From NCBI RefSeq assembly GCF_000971475.1, contig NZ_DF967525.1, positions 23,353-87,352 on the forward strand: 64,000 nucleotides of DNA, read 5' to 3'. Below, one piece after another: positions 18,183 through 26,026 of the stretch. The number at the start of each line of letters is the position of its first letter. Position 1 is the first letter of the stretch. The position numbers were made by a program, and so were the translations under genes. The notes below the pieces were generated by a model that saw nothing but the letters and a program-made list of their open reading frames with translations, made no database searches and was not told the DNA's origin. Source of the DNA: Sulfuricella sp. T08 (GTDB lineage: Bacteria; Pseudomonadota; Gammaproteobacteria; Burkholderiales; Sulfuricellaceae).

Positions 18183-20255
18183 CTAACTGCCGAGACGCTC
18201 AGCGATCCACTCTGGATGGTTCTCTGCAACATGGAAAAGGGCGGCCACCACATGGCGATCATGCCGGGTCTGGGTCTCCGAGAGCATCTGATCCAACGCC
18301 GCGTTCACCGTCATGCCGGTACGGTAAGCTCTTGAATTCACCATTGCCACAAAAGCGTTGGCCACGGACAAAATTTTCGCCGTCAGCAGCATCTGATCAC
18401 CATGCAGCCCCTTCGGGTATCCACTTCCATCAATGTACTCCTGCTTTTGCGCAATCGTTTCGAGTACCGGACCCGGGAAATCGAGGCCAGAGAGGATCGC
18501 GACTGAATGGTTCACATGCTCGTGCAAGATTTGCTGCTCCTTGTCGGTCAGCGGCTCTGGCTTGATAAGGATTTCTTTCGGCACGAACAGCTTGCCGACA
18601 TTGGCAAGGTTTGCCGCCATTTCGAGCGTTTCCATGTCCTGTTTTCCGAGATCCATCTCCCGCCCGATGGCCAGCGCCACCTGAGTTGTCTTGCTGGAAT
18701 GGTTCGCCGTGAAAGGGTCATGCAAATCCACCGCACGCATCAGCGTAGCCAGAAGACTTCGCATCAGTTGATCCCGCCGGGCCTGGCTCTCCTGTAGCAC
18801 CGTAATATCGTGAGAAACGACAAGCACGCTCTTGTTGTGGTGAATGCCGGCAAGCAGTGGAATCGCCGCAGAATGATAGGTTCTGGTTACCTCTCTTTTC
18901 AGTTGCAGCGCATCGGTTGCGATCCTGGATTCATTCCCGGCCAACGCAGAGCTTGCCAACGCCCAGATCGTCTGCGCAACATTCGAGCCAAGCACGCTCG
19001 GCAACGTCTTTCCGACAAAATCCTGCGGAGTCAGTCCCCAGGCCTCGGCCAGAGGCTTGTTCACATACATGAAGTGCTGATCCTGATCCAGGATATAAAT
19101 AAAATCCCGGATATTGTCCGTAATCGAGTTCAGGAGCTCGGCTTGCGATCTCAACTCATCTGACTTAATCCGCAGCTGTTCGGCTGCATGGTGCTCCCGC
19201 ACACTGCTGCCGTGCCTCCACGCGGCCACCAGTGCAGCCGCAACGAATAAGGTCGCGAGCAGGAATGCCGTCATCACAAAGCGATGATGCGCATCCGACT
19301 CCTTTAACGCCTCTTTGGCATCAATTTTCTGCACCAGCACCCAGGGCGCCCGCATGAAAGCACGGCTGGTAACCAGCACTTCCGCTCCACGGTAGTCCCT
19401 CATTTGACCGAATGCACCAGGGTTCATCAGGGCAAATGCCGCCTCAAGCCGCGGGCTTTCCAGCGAAAGCCGCTTCTTCAGCAACGCACTTCCATCGGCG
19501 AGAGGCGACAAATAGACTGCCGAACCATCCTCGCGCCGCACCAGCAGTGTCTCGTCTGTTTGTGTCGTGCGAATTTGGTGGGTAAGCAGCGGATAGAGTT
19601 CGTCCCGCGCTCTCTTGATGCCCACCAGCACAGCAATCGGCGCAGCCTCTTTCTTCGAGACCTGCAATGGAAATATCGGCACCACAAACCCGAGCAAGGG
19701 CTGACCGGAATCCCCCAGGTAGATATCCTGAATGGCCGGCTCCCTGGATTTAAGAACCCTTGCAACCGTATTCTCCACCTCCCGGGCGAGCTTGATCCCA
19801 GGCGTCGAGAGGATCAATTTGCCGTCTTGATCAAGCAACATCAGACCCACATCGGCCTGCCCTGGCAAATTCGCCCCGACGGTTTCCGCTCTGGATTTTT
19901 CGATAAAGCCGCCACGATCGGCCGTGACCAGAACCAAATTACGGATATAGGATAGCTGGGCCGGCTCGATCGCGCCCGGGCTTGGCTGTTCACGAGATGC
20001 GAGTTGCATCAAATATAGTTGCATCGAGCCATTTACAGCTAGTCCATGCAAGTTGCCGAATTGCGCCTCCAACCACCTGTCCACAGCGTCATAGCGGCTA
20101 TCTGCGACAAGCCCGAGATGCACCTGCCATTGTTGCAGGTCCCGTGCCCGTTCTTTGGCAGCATAGGCAAACACGAACCATATGCCGATAGCAATAAACA
20201 GGGCCAGCAGAGCACTGCCCAGATAGGCGGGATTCTTGAGTGATAATGTCTTCAT
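18183..20255 (-). CDS. Cache-PAS sensor with degenerate HD-GYP domain (copy 1)
   Basis: The 690-residue inner-membrane protein has membrane segments near residues 13-32 and 330-350 bounding a periplasmic Cache-like region, a PAS domain (about 390-480), and a C-terminal domain of HD-GYP type (about 515-690) with DGSGYPKGL and RAYR still recognisable. The metal-binding HD is replaced (AANLANVGK where HDIGK is expected) and the HHE motif reads QKQE, so phosphodiesterase activity is unlikely. It may bind c-di-GMP or act as a protein switch. It lies downstream of a LapG-like protease gene on the same strand. The same gene order and architecture recur at 25299-28084. ATG 20255 has a weak ribosome site. 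Confidence 0.88.
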   Translation of the reverse strand: MKTLSLKNPAYLGSALLALFIAIGIWFVFAYAAKERARDLQQWQVHLGLVADSRYDAVDRWLEAQFGNLHGLAVNGSMQLYLMQLASREQPSPGAIEPAQLSYIRNLVLVTADRGGFIEKSRAETVGANLPGQADVGLMLLDQDGKLILSTPGIKLAREVENTVARVLKSREPAIQDIYLGDSGQPLLGFVVPIFPLQVSKKEAAPIAVLVGIKRARDELYPLLTHQIRTTQTDETLLVRREDGSAVYLSPLADGSALLKKRLSLESPRLEAAFALMNPGAFGQMRDYRGAEVLVTSRAFMRAPWVLVQKIDAKEALKESDAHHRFVMTAFLLATLFVAAALVAAWRHGSSVREHHAAEQLRIKSDELRSQAELLNSITDNIRDFIYILDQDQHFMYVNKPLAEAWGLTPQDFVGKTLPSVLGSNVAQTIWALASSALAGNESRIATDALQLKREVTRTYHSAAIPLLAGIHHNKSVLVVSHDITVLQESQARRDQLMRSLLATLMRAVDLHDPFTANHSSKTTQVALAIGREMDLGKQDMETLEMAANLANVGKLFVPKEILIKPEPLTDKEQQILHEHVNHSVAILSGLDFPGPVLETIAQKQEYIDGSGYPKGLHGDQMLLTAKILSVANAFVAMVNSRAYRTGMTVNAALDQMLSETQTRHDRHVVAALFHVAENHPEWIAERLGS

Positions 20256-20431
20256 GAGATTAAAGCCGTAGCGTTATTGTTAGTCATTAGTTTTCTTGAG
20301 CCTCCTGTAAAAACAGATCAGTTGTCCAGGCAATTATTCTCATCGTGGAACCCAGTCTCGGCGTCGAAGTAAAGCCAGAACTATCATAGAACCATGAATC
20401 ATCCTTCGCAATACGAACCCGGGGTTCACCC

Positions 20432-21193
20432 TCAGGGTATATGCATCCACCAATGTTTCTCGTTGATTGAATATACTGGAACATAGTGGGTGATTTGCTT
20501 TTGCGAGACCACCTCCTGCGCCTGGTTATCGAGTATCAAGGCGTCGCCATTGAGGTACACAGCGAGAATGGCGTGCCCTATACCCAGGTTGTTATCCTGC
20601 AACACAACAATGCGCAAGGAGTCAGGGCTGAATCCGAGCTGCCTCAATGACCAATATTTGAAGATGGCGAAATCCTCGCAATCGCCATCGTTATACAGAA
20701 ATTCCCTGGGAGTTGCCCAGTAGTCGTTCACGCCATAGTTGTCGGAATCCAGCACGTAGTTCTTTTGATTGCCATAATCATTCACCGCGACGATCTGCTC
20801 CATGAGCGGCTTCCCCCTGAGTCCCGACAGGAAACGCTGCCAATTGCGCAGGTGGCAGCTATTGAATGCAGGGCTCTCGCAGTCCTTATCCTTCAAGTCA
20901 TCTTTGGCGTGGCGTTTGAGGACGCCGATCCATTGCGGAAACATTTTAAGATTAGCATGTTCGGATTCCTTGTAACCGAACAAGGGTAGATTGGGTTCAA
21001 GCGCCCGCCCTACACCTTGAGAGTAGGCAGCATCCAGACGCAACGCAAGCAGAATAGCCGAAAGCACAGTGATAGCTCTTTTGGCGGTTTTAACAAAGGC
21101 AGATCGCGTGAATACCCCTGGCATATCCTTCGATGCTATTGTTTTTACGGTATGAAAAAGTGACTGAAACGGCGAGAAAACATCTTTTAGCAT
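20432..21193 (-). CDS. LapG/BTLCP-like periplasmic cysteine protease (copy 1)
   Basis: The 253-residue protein belongs to the bacterial transglutaminase-like cysteine proteinase family, whose best-known member is LapG. LapG is a Ca-dependent periplasmic protease that cuts the N-terminus of giant LapA adhesins at a double alanine. The triad is complete: C172 in NDGDCEDFA, H207 in GIGHAILAV and D222 in LILDNQ. An N-terminal hydrophobic segment (about 37-55) follows a positively charged stretch and probably directs export; an alternative start at M24 would shorten the leader. The gene precedes the degenerate HD-GYP sensor by 176 bp. Paralogue: 25299-25988, nearly identical around the active site. 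No LapD-type GGDEF-EAL receptor adjoins, which is why the HD-GYP sensor is a candidate regulator. Confidence 0.88.
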   Translation of the reverse strand: MLKDVFSPFQSLFHTVKTIASKDMPGVFTRSAFVKTAKRAITVLSAILLALRLDAAYSQGVGRALEPNLPLFGYKESEHANLKMFPQWIGVLKRHAKDDLKDKDCESPAFNSCHLRNWQRFLSGLRGKPLMEQIVAVNDYGNQKNYVLDSDNYGVNDYWATPREFLYNDGDCEDFAIFKYWSLRQLGFSPDSLRIVVLQDNNLGIGHAILAVYLNGDALILDNQAQEVVSQKQITHYVPVYSINEKHWWMHIP

Positions 21194-21770
21194 GTTTCCG
21201 CAGCCACTATAAGGTATCGCTGAGGAACAGTAAAAGAGGTATTCAAGTCAATGAAACAGGTGAAGTCTTTACGACAACAATCCGTTTGACGTCATAACAG
21301 ATCTAAATTGGGAAAATCCTGATGACTATTTAGGATCTGTTTCAGGGAATACAAACAGAATTTTGCTCGGTGCGTGTCAATCCACAGCGATTTTGTTGTA
21401 TTTCTGCCACACTCAGGTTTCGGATTGCCATCCCCCAATCATGGCGCCAATAACGGGCGCTATACAACGAAAACCGGCAACACCAAGAAACGATTAACAA
21501 GCTCGACTCCGAAATTCACCCTGAATTCAAAGAAAAAAGTTGAATTAATGCAAACTTGCTAGATTAACAATCCGAATTAATATTATGATGTATATAATAA
21601 GTGATGGTCAGAAATAGGGGATTTCCTTATTTTCTGATTGTGACAGGTACGCTAACATCGCCATCAGGCTGATTCCAAAGCACCATCTTGGTAAAAAGAA
21701 TTTCTGACGATGCAGCCCCAAGCTGCGCAACTACTAATACTAAACTAACGTCTCAAATGGAGGTACTACC
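21194..21770. other. 577-bp AT-rich divergent intergenic region
   Basis: This lies between the protease gene (leftward) and the Slam-like gene (rightward), so it should hold both promoters. It is much richer in A and T than the coding DNA. An imperfect hairpin sits at about 21611-21640 (CAGAAATAGG ... CCTTATTTTCTG). No gene is supported; short ORFs lack ribosome sites. Confidence 0.5.
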
Positions 21771-23081
21771 TTGACTAATAAATCCAGCGCCCAGTGGCGC
21801 AAAATTTCCCTGACCAGATCCACACTCGCTATTTCGGTGGCTTTGGCAACCATGGGGGCATCCGCACTCTCCTACGCTGCGGATGCAGACCAGGACCAGG
21901 AAAAACTGTTCAAGGAAGGTCTGTTCCAGCGGGAACAGGGCAACCTTTTCACCTCCCTTGAAGCATTCCAGACCGTTCTCAGCAACCAGCCACAACTCAA
22001 CCGCGTCCGCTTGGAATTGGCTGTCGCTTACTACCGCACCATGAATTTCGAAGAATCGAAACGGCAAGCCCAGCTCGTGCTGGACGACCCGAAGACACCG
22101 GAAAATGTCCGCCTCTCGGTGCTGACATTCCTCGCCCAGGTCAAAAAGGACGAGGAAGCCTTTACCGCCAAACGGCACGCGTGGGAACCTTCGGTCTCGA
22201 TCGGACTCATGCATGACACCAACATCAACGTCGGACCATCGAGCGACGTCCTGCCCGGCGGCCTGATTCTTAGCACAGCATCCCGCCCACTAAAAGATGA
22301 TGCGGTCGTCCTGTCTGCGGGCATCACCCACCGCTACCAGTCGCCAACCCCCGTCAAGATCGGCGAAAAGGCGGCCCGCTTCGTCTGGCAGAGCCAAGCC
22401 AACTATTACCGTAAAGGCTACCTCAGCAAGGACGAATTCAACCTTGATGTCGTGACACTCGCCACCGGCCCAGGCTGGTTCGTGCCGAATTACTGGCGCG
22501 CAGCAGTGACCGGGCAGGTGGATTACATCCGTTATGGCGACACGGAACTGGCGAATTTCTACTCATTGACTCCGAGCGTAACCTGGGAAATCCAGAACGG
22601 CGAAATCACCTGGGATGCGTTGTTCCAGAAACGCGACTTCAGCCGCACCGTGGATGCAGGCCGCGACAGCGACTACGCCGCAACCGGCGTGACTCTCGGC
22701 AAAGTCTTCATGGGCGGCAAGCTCGCGCTGCAAGGCGGCGTGCACGTATTCCAGGAAGATGCGAACTTATCCCGCTTCAGCAACGATGGCACCGAAATCT
22801 TCCTCGGCGCCAACATGCTCGCATGGGCCAACGGCAGCGTATATGGCCGCGCCAGCCAGAGAGACGTCAAATATGATGGCATAGACTCCGCCATTTTCCC
22901 CCTCAAGCGCGACGAAACCGAAAATCGCTATGAGATCGGCTTTAACCATGACATCAAGACAGGTCCTTTGGAGCGCTGGAAGCTCGGTGGCAGCTTTACC
23001 CACACCGAAAACAGTTCCAATATCAGTATCTACGACTACAAGCGGGATGTCACCGCCCTCAACCTGAGCCGCACCTTCTAA
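21771..23081 (+). CDS. Slam-type surface protein translocon (TPR plus beta-barrel, DUF560-like)
   Basis: The 436-residue protein has a signal peptide (about 1-36, ending near ALSYA), a TPR-like helical region (about 42-125; LFQREQGNLFTSLEAFQ, VAYYRTMNFEESKRQA) and a C-terminal beta-barrel built of alternating strands ending in the outer-membrane signature SRTF with terminal Phe. This is the layout of surface lipoprotein assembly modulators (Slam), which move TbpB-fold proteins across the outer membrane. The start is TTG, with GGAGGT six bases upstream. The next gene encodes a protein with a TbpB-like C-terminus, as Slam cargo usually does. A terminator follows this gene, so cargo is transcribed separately or by read-through. 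Confidence 0.82.
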   Translation: MTNKSSAQWRKISLTRSTLAISVALATMGASALSYAADADQDQEKLFKEGLFQREQGNLFTSLEAFQTVLSNQPQLNRVRLELAVAYYRTMNFEESKRQAQLVLDDPKTPENVRLSVLTFLAQVKKDEEAFTAKRHAWEPSVSIGLMHDTNINVGPSSDVLPGGLILSTASRPLKDDAVVLSAGITHRYQSPTPVKIGEKAARFVWQSQANYYRKGYLSKDEFNLDVVTLATGPGWFVPNYWRAAVTGQVDYIRYGDTELANFYSLTPSVTWEIQNGEITWDALFQKRDFSRTVDAGRDSDYAATGVTLGKVFMGGKLALQGGVHVFQEDANLSRFSNDGTEIFLGANMLAWANGSVYGRASQRDVKYDGIDSAIFPLKRDETENRYEIGFNHDIKTGPLERWKLGGSFTHTENSSNISIYDYKRDVTALNLSRTF

Positions 23082-23107
23082 ATCCCGTCTATCTCGCATC
23101 ACCCCAG

Positions 23108-23138
23108 AAAAGGCACTTTAGGGTGCCTTTTCCTTTTT
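23108..23138 (+). terminator. Rho-independent terminator after the Slam-like gene
   Basis: AAAAGGCAC and GTGCCTTTT pair over a 6-base loop and are followed by CCTTTTT. This is a good intrinsic terminator 26 bp after the stop codon. Confidence 0.85.
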
Positions 23139-23304
23139 GGCTCCAACCTGGCGTCGCCCCTTCCCTTCATACCCTGAAATTGCAATAGAAATGGCTTATG
23201 CCCATATTAATATTTACCTTGCAAGCTGTAACTTATTTGCTAAGCTTAAATCAGGAAGTGTATTGCTTTTATTGCAGCATTAATGTAAGTGGAAGGAGAC
23301 GATC

Positions 23305-24573
23305 ATGAAAACCTACTACAAAACTACGATCGCTTTAGGTGTTGCGTTAGCATTTTCTGCTAGCAATGCTGCATTAGCGATGGAAAAAGACTGGAAATTC
23401 CACGAGGATAAATGGCAGGAAGTAATCTCTTATGGCTCAGTGCCTATTGCCAATGAGTCATCCGGCGAGTGGGGGCCATGGAGTGAATTCATCCAGCCGG
23501 CGGCAGGCCCTGCAGTGCCTTTCCTGGGTCAAGCGGAAGGCGACTTGTATCGGCCGATTCCTCCACTACCCACCCCACCGGTTATTGACACCTGCCCCGC
23601 GGGAGCAATGTGTGGTTATGCTATATACAAAGTCAAAGGTGACAAAGTCGAATATCGCAGTTATAGCGAATATGGCCAATATAATGGCTACTATCCTGCG
23701 ACCTTCATTGCGTATCCTACATTCGGCGAACCTGAAGGATGGTTAGTGAAAGAGAAGGTGTGGGTTAAAGACAAGCATGGGGGGCACTACGAATATGTAT
23801 GGGTTGAGAAAGGTACGACGGGCACGCTAGATGTGAACTTTAGTCTGGCACACCTGAATGGCAGCAATCCCGCAGATCCGCTTCCAGTTCCAAACGAGTC
23901 AGGCAATCTAAGCGGGCATTATTATTTGCCTAATTCTGGTGCCGGGTATGGTAACGCCAGTCTCGACGTACCCTATAGCTACCATGACACGGAGATCGAT
24001 GGCACACTCACCAAGAAAGCGGGCTACCAGACCGCCAATGGCGAATTTGCGATTTACGCCTATATGAATGGGGGCAGTTCGGTTAAATGCTGGAGCGAAT
24101 GCGGGTCCCTGACTAGCGTCGAGGGCTACTACATTGCTGGCTACCCAACCGCACTTGCTTATATGGATGCCTCACGCGTGGGCAATGTGACTGCTCGATA
24201 TGAAGGTAACGAGATACTGAGTGGCGCGAGGGTGGGAATTAATGTCCAATTCGGCCCCGGCACTTGGGACGGCGCTTGGTCCTCATCAGGGCACTACTCG
24301 ACGTACGTACCGGCATTTGGGGCCAACGGCACGATAACGGGGGCCAACATCCAGTCCACCGCGGTGAATACTGCAGCTAATGGATACCAGGTTCAAGGAC
24401 AGGTTCAAGGCACGTTCTACGGAGCCGCGGCCCAAGCGCTTGCCGGTGTCGTGGATGTAACCTTTTCTCAAAAAATCGTGCCTGACACACGGCTCATGGT
24501 TCAGCCTGACATACGGCATGTGGATCTCTTCGCAACCCAGGTTGTTGTTCCTAAACCACCTAAACCAGAATAA
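23305..24573 (+). CDS. Secreted TbpB-fold protein, probable Slam cargo with a PAAG motif
   Basis: The 422-residue protein has a Sec signal peptide (about 1-25, ALA-ME cleavage) without a lipobox cysteine, so it would be soluble after export. The N-terminal half is rich in Tyr, Trp, Gly and Pro. The C-terminal part has a TbpB-like barrel signature: GTWDGAWSSSG, GTITGANI and VQGTFYGAAAQALAGVVDV recall the 'F.G.FYG..A.E..G.F' ending of TbpB, HpuA and HphA-type Slam substrates. PAAG at residues 65-68 matches the LapG recognition pattern, and two LapG-like proteases flank the locus. The ribosome site is strong (GGAAGGAG). Ligand unknown; heme or metal binding by analogy is a guess. Confidence 0.7.
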   Translation: MKTYYKTTIALGVALAFSASNAALAMEKDWKFHEDKWQEVISYGSVPIANESSGEWGPWSEFIQPAAGPAVPFLGQAEGDLYRPIPPLPTPPVIDTCPAGAMCGYAIYKVKGDKVEYRSYSEYGQYNGYYPATFIAYPTFGEPEGWLVKEKVWVKDKHGGHYEYVWVEKGTTGTLDVNFSLAHLNGSNPADPLPVPNESGNLSGHYYLPNSGAGYGNASLDVPYSYHDTEIDGTLTKKAGYQTANGEFAIYAYMNGGSSVKCWSECGSLTSVEGYYIAGYPTALAYMDASRVGNVTARYEGNEILSGARVGINVQFGPGTWDGAWSSSGHYSTYVPAFGANGTITGANIQSTAVNTAANGYQVQGQVQGTFYGAAAQALAGVVDVTFSQKIVPDTRLMVQPDIRHVDLFATQVVVPKPPKPE

Positions 24574-24623
24574 GCCCAGATTCCTGGGTGGCCTAGAGGA
24601 ACCGCCCAGAACGGGCCAACTGC

Positions 24624-24656
24624 AAAACGCCGTGACTTGTTAGTCACGGCGTTTTT
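24624..24656 (+). terminator. Rho-independent terminator after the cargo gene
   Basis: AAAACGCCGTGAC and GTCACGGCGTTTT form a 13-bp stem with a TTGTTA loop and a following T-rich tail. The A-rich left flank means it could also stop transcripts coming from the opposite strand. Confidence 0.9.
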
Positions 24657-24704
24657 CGTTTTCATAGACCCGCCGGGTTTTTCTTCAATATTCCCTGACC
24701 GAGC

Positions 24705-25046
24705 TCACCCGCAAAAAACATTCACCGTCTGCACCACGGCAGAGCTCAGGCCCTCCCTGAATGCCGGATGCTCCTTCAGCCAATCCACCACGCCGGAGGT
24801 CAGGTCGCCCACATTTTTGGAGTTAAGGCATTTCACCACGGCATCATGGTTGGAGAAGCCATGGCCATAGGTCACAAAGGTAAAGCCATCCACCACCCCG
24901 GACACATAAAGCTTCTGAGCATCCTGATTCATCCGCAGAAAAACTTCGGCATCAACGCTGGACAATGGGCGGAGTTGCGGCGTGTAGGCTTGCGCACTCG
25001 AGAATGCGAGGAACAAAGCAGCGGCTGCCAGAATTTTCTTAACCAT
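24705..25046 (-). CDS. Small exported protein, Rap1a/Tai-like
   Basis: The 113-residue protein starts MVKKILAAAALFLAFSSAQA (ATG 25046, with GAGGG upstream); the longer reading frame upstream is not needed. After the signal peptide it has KLYVSGVVDGFTF, VVKCLN, VVDWLKEHPAFR and TVNVFCG, a helical layout with two cysteines that resembles Rap1a/Tai-type immunity proteins and their many non-immunity relatives. It lies between the cargo gene and the second protease gene, on the opposite strand. It could be a periplasmic inhibitor or partner for the nearby exported proteins, but that is speculation from position. Confidence 0.7.
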   Translation of the reverse strand: MVKKILAAAALFLAFSSAQAYTPQLRPLSSVDAEVFLRMNQDAQKLYVSGVVDGFTFVTYGHGFSNHDAVVKCLNSKNVGDLTSGVVDWLKEHPAFREGLSSAVVQTVNVFCG

Positions 25047-25298
25047 CGTTGGGCCCTCATTAAACCAGATAATAACCTTATCGGCACAGATTCTACCTTC
25101 TTGAATAATCACTGCAAGCGTTAAGTGAAGTACCACGCTAGCATTTTAGAGTCGATCACAGCGCAAATGAATTCGCTGGCGGAGTTCCACCTCAAGGAAA
25201 CCGAATTCCGCTTCAGCCATCGTCATGATAACCTTCAGCTTGCAACACTCAAATTATTATGATTAAACCCACTTTAACTTCCTAAGACCCATTCTTTA

Positions 25299-25988
25299 AT
25301 GCGCTTTTGTTCCACCTTACTGCCTGGATCATCTTTTGCCACCATGTTAGCCTGGGCAACAAACCTCTTTCTCTGCGTATTCTGCCTGTTAGCCAGCACC
25401 GGCGGTACCGCCGGTGCTGCCAGTGCGCAGCCGGCCAGCCTGTTCGGCTTTCACGAACTGCAGCGCGAAAGCCTGGATATCTTCCCGCAATGGACCAGCG
25501 TGCTGAAACGGCACGCCAAGGACAACCTGAGCGATGGCGACTGCAGCAAGTCCAGCTTGCGCTGCCACATGGCCGAATGGCAGCAATTCCTCGGCAGCAT
25601 CAAGGGGCAGCCGGCGAGGCAACAATTGACCGCGGTGAATGCCTTTGCCAATGAAAAAAAATACGTTCTGGACATCGACAATTATGGCGTGCCGGACTAC
25701 TGGGCGATTCCCCGCGAATTTTTATACAATGATGGTGATTGCGAAGATTTCGCCATTCTTAAATACATGTCATTGCGACAACTGGGCTTCAGTGTCGACA
25801 TGATGCGGGTGGTGGTACTGCAGGACACCAATCTTCGCACCGCGCATGCGGTGTTGGCCCTCTACACCGACAATGACATTCTCATTCTTGACAACCAGGC
25901 GCAGCAGATTGTCTCGCACCGGAATATCGTTCATTATGTGCCTATCTATTCGGTCAACGAGAAGCACTGGTGGATGCATACCCCTTAG
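25299..25988 (+). CDS. LapG/BTLCP-like periplasmic cysteine protease (copy 2)
   Basis: The 229-residue paralogue of the protease at 20432-21193. Signal peptide about 1-43; mature region with the complete triad C148 (NDGDCEDFA), H183 (RTAHAVLALY) and D198 (LILDNQ) and the same C-terminal NEKHWWMH ending. Conservation between the copies is strong across the catalytic core and weak in the leader, which suggests an old duplication kept under selection. It is followed after 38 bp by the second degenerate HD-GYP sensor, so the two are probably co-transcribed. By analogy with LapG it should cleave a surface protein near the outer membrane. Confidence 0.88.
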   Translation: MRFCSTLLPGSSFATMLAWATNLFLCVFCLLASTGGTAGAASAQPASLFGFHELQRESLDIFPQWTSVLKRHAKDNLSDGDCSKSSLRCHMAEWQQFLGSIKGQPARQQLTAVNAFANEKKYVLDIDNYGVPDYWAIPREFLYNDGDCEDFAILKYMSLRQLGFSVDMMRVVVLQDTNLRTAHAVLALYTDNDILILDNQAQQIVSHRNIVHYVPIYSVNEKHWWMHTP

Positions 25989-26026
25989 CGATCTGCCCGA
26001 ATACTAGATAACCACACTCAGACAAC

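Noticed and set aside
20256..20431. Possible small gene between the protease and the HD-GYP sensor (copy 1)
   Set aside because: The only frames overlap the protease end and lack ribosome sites.
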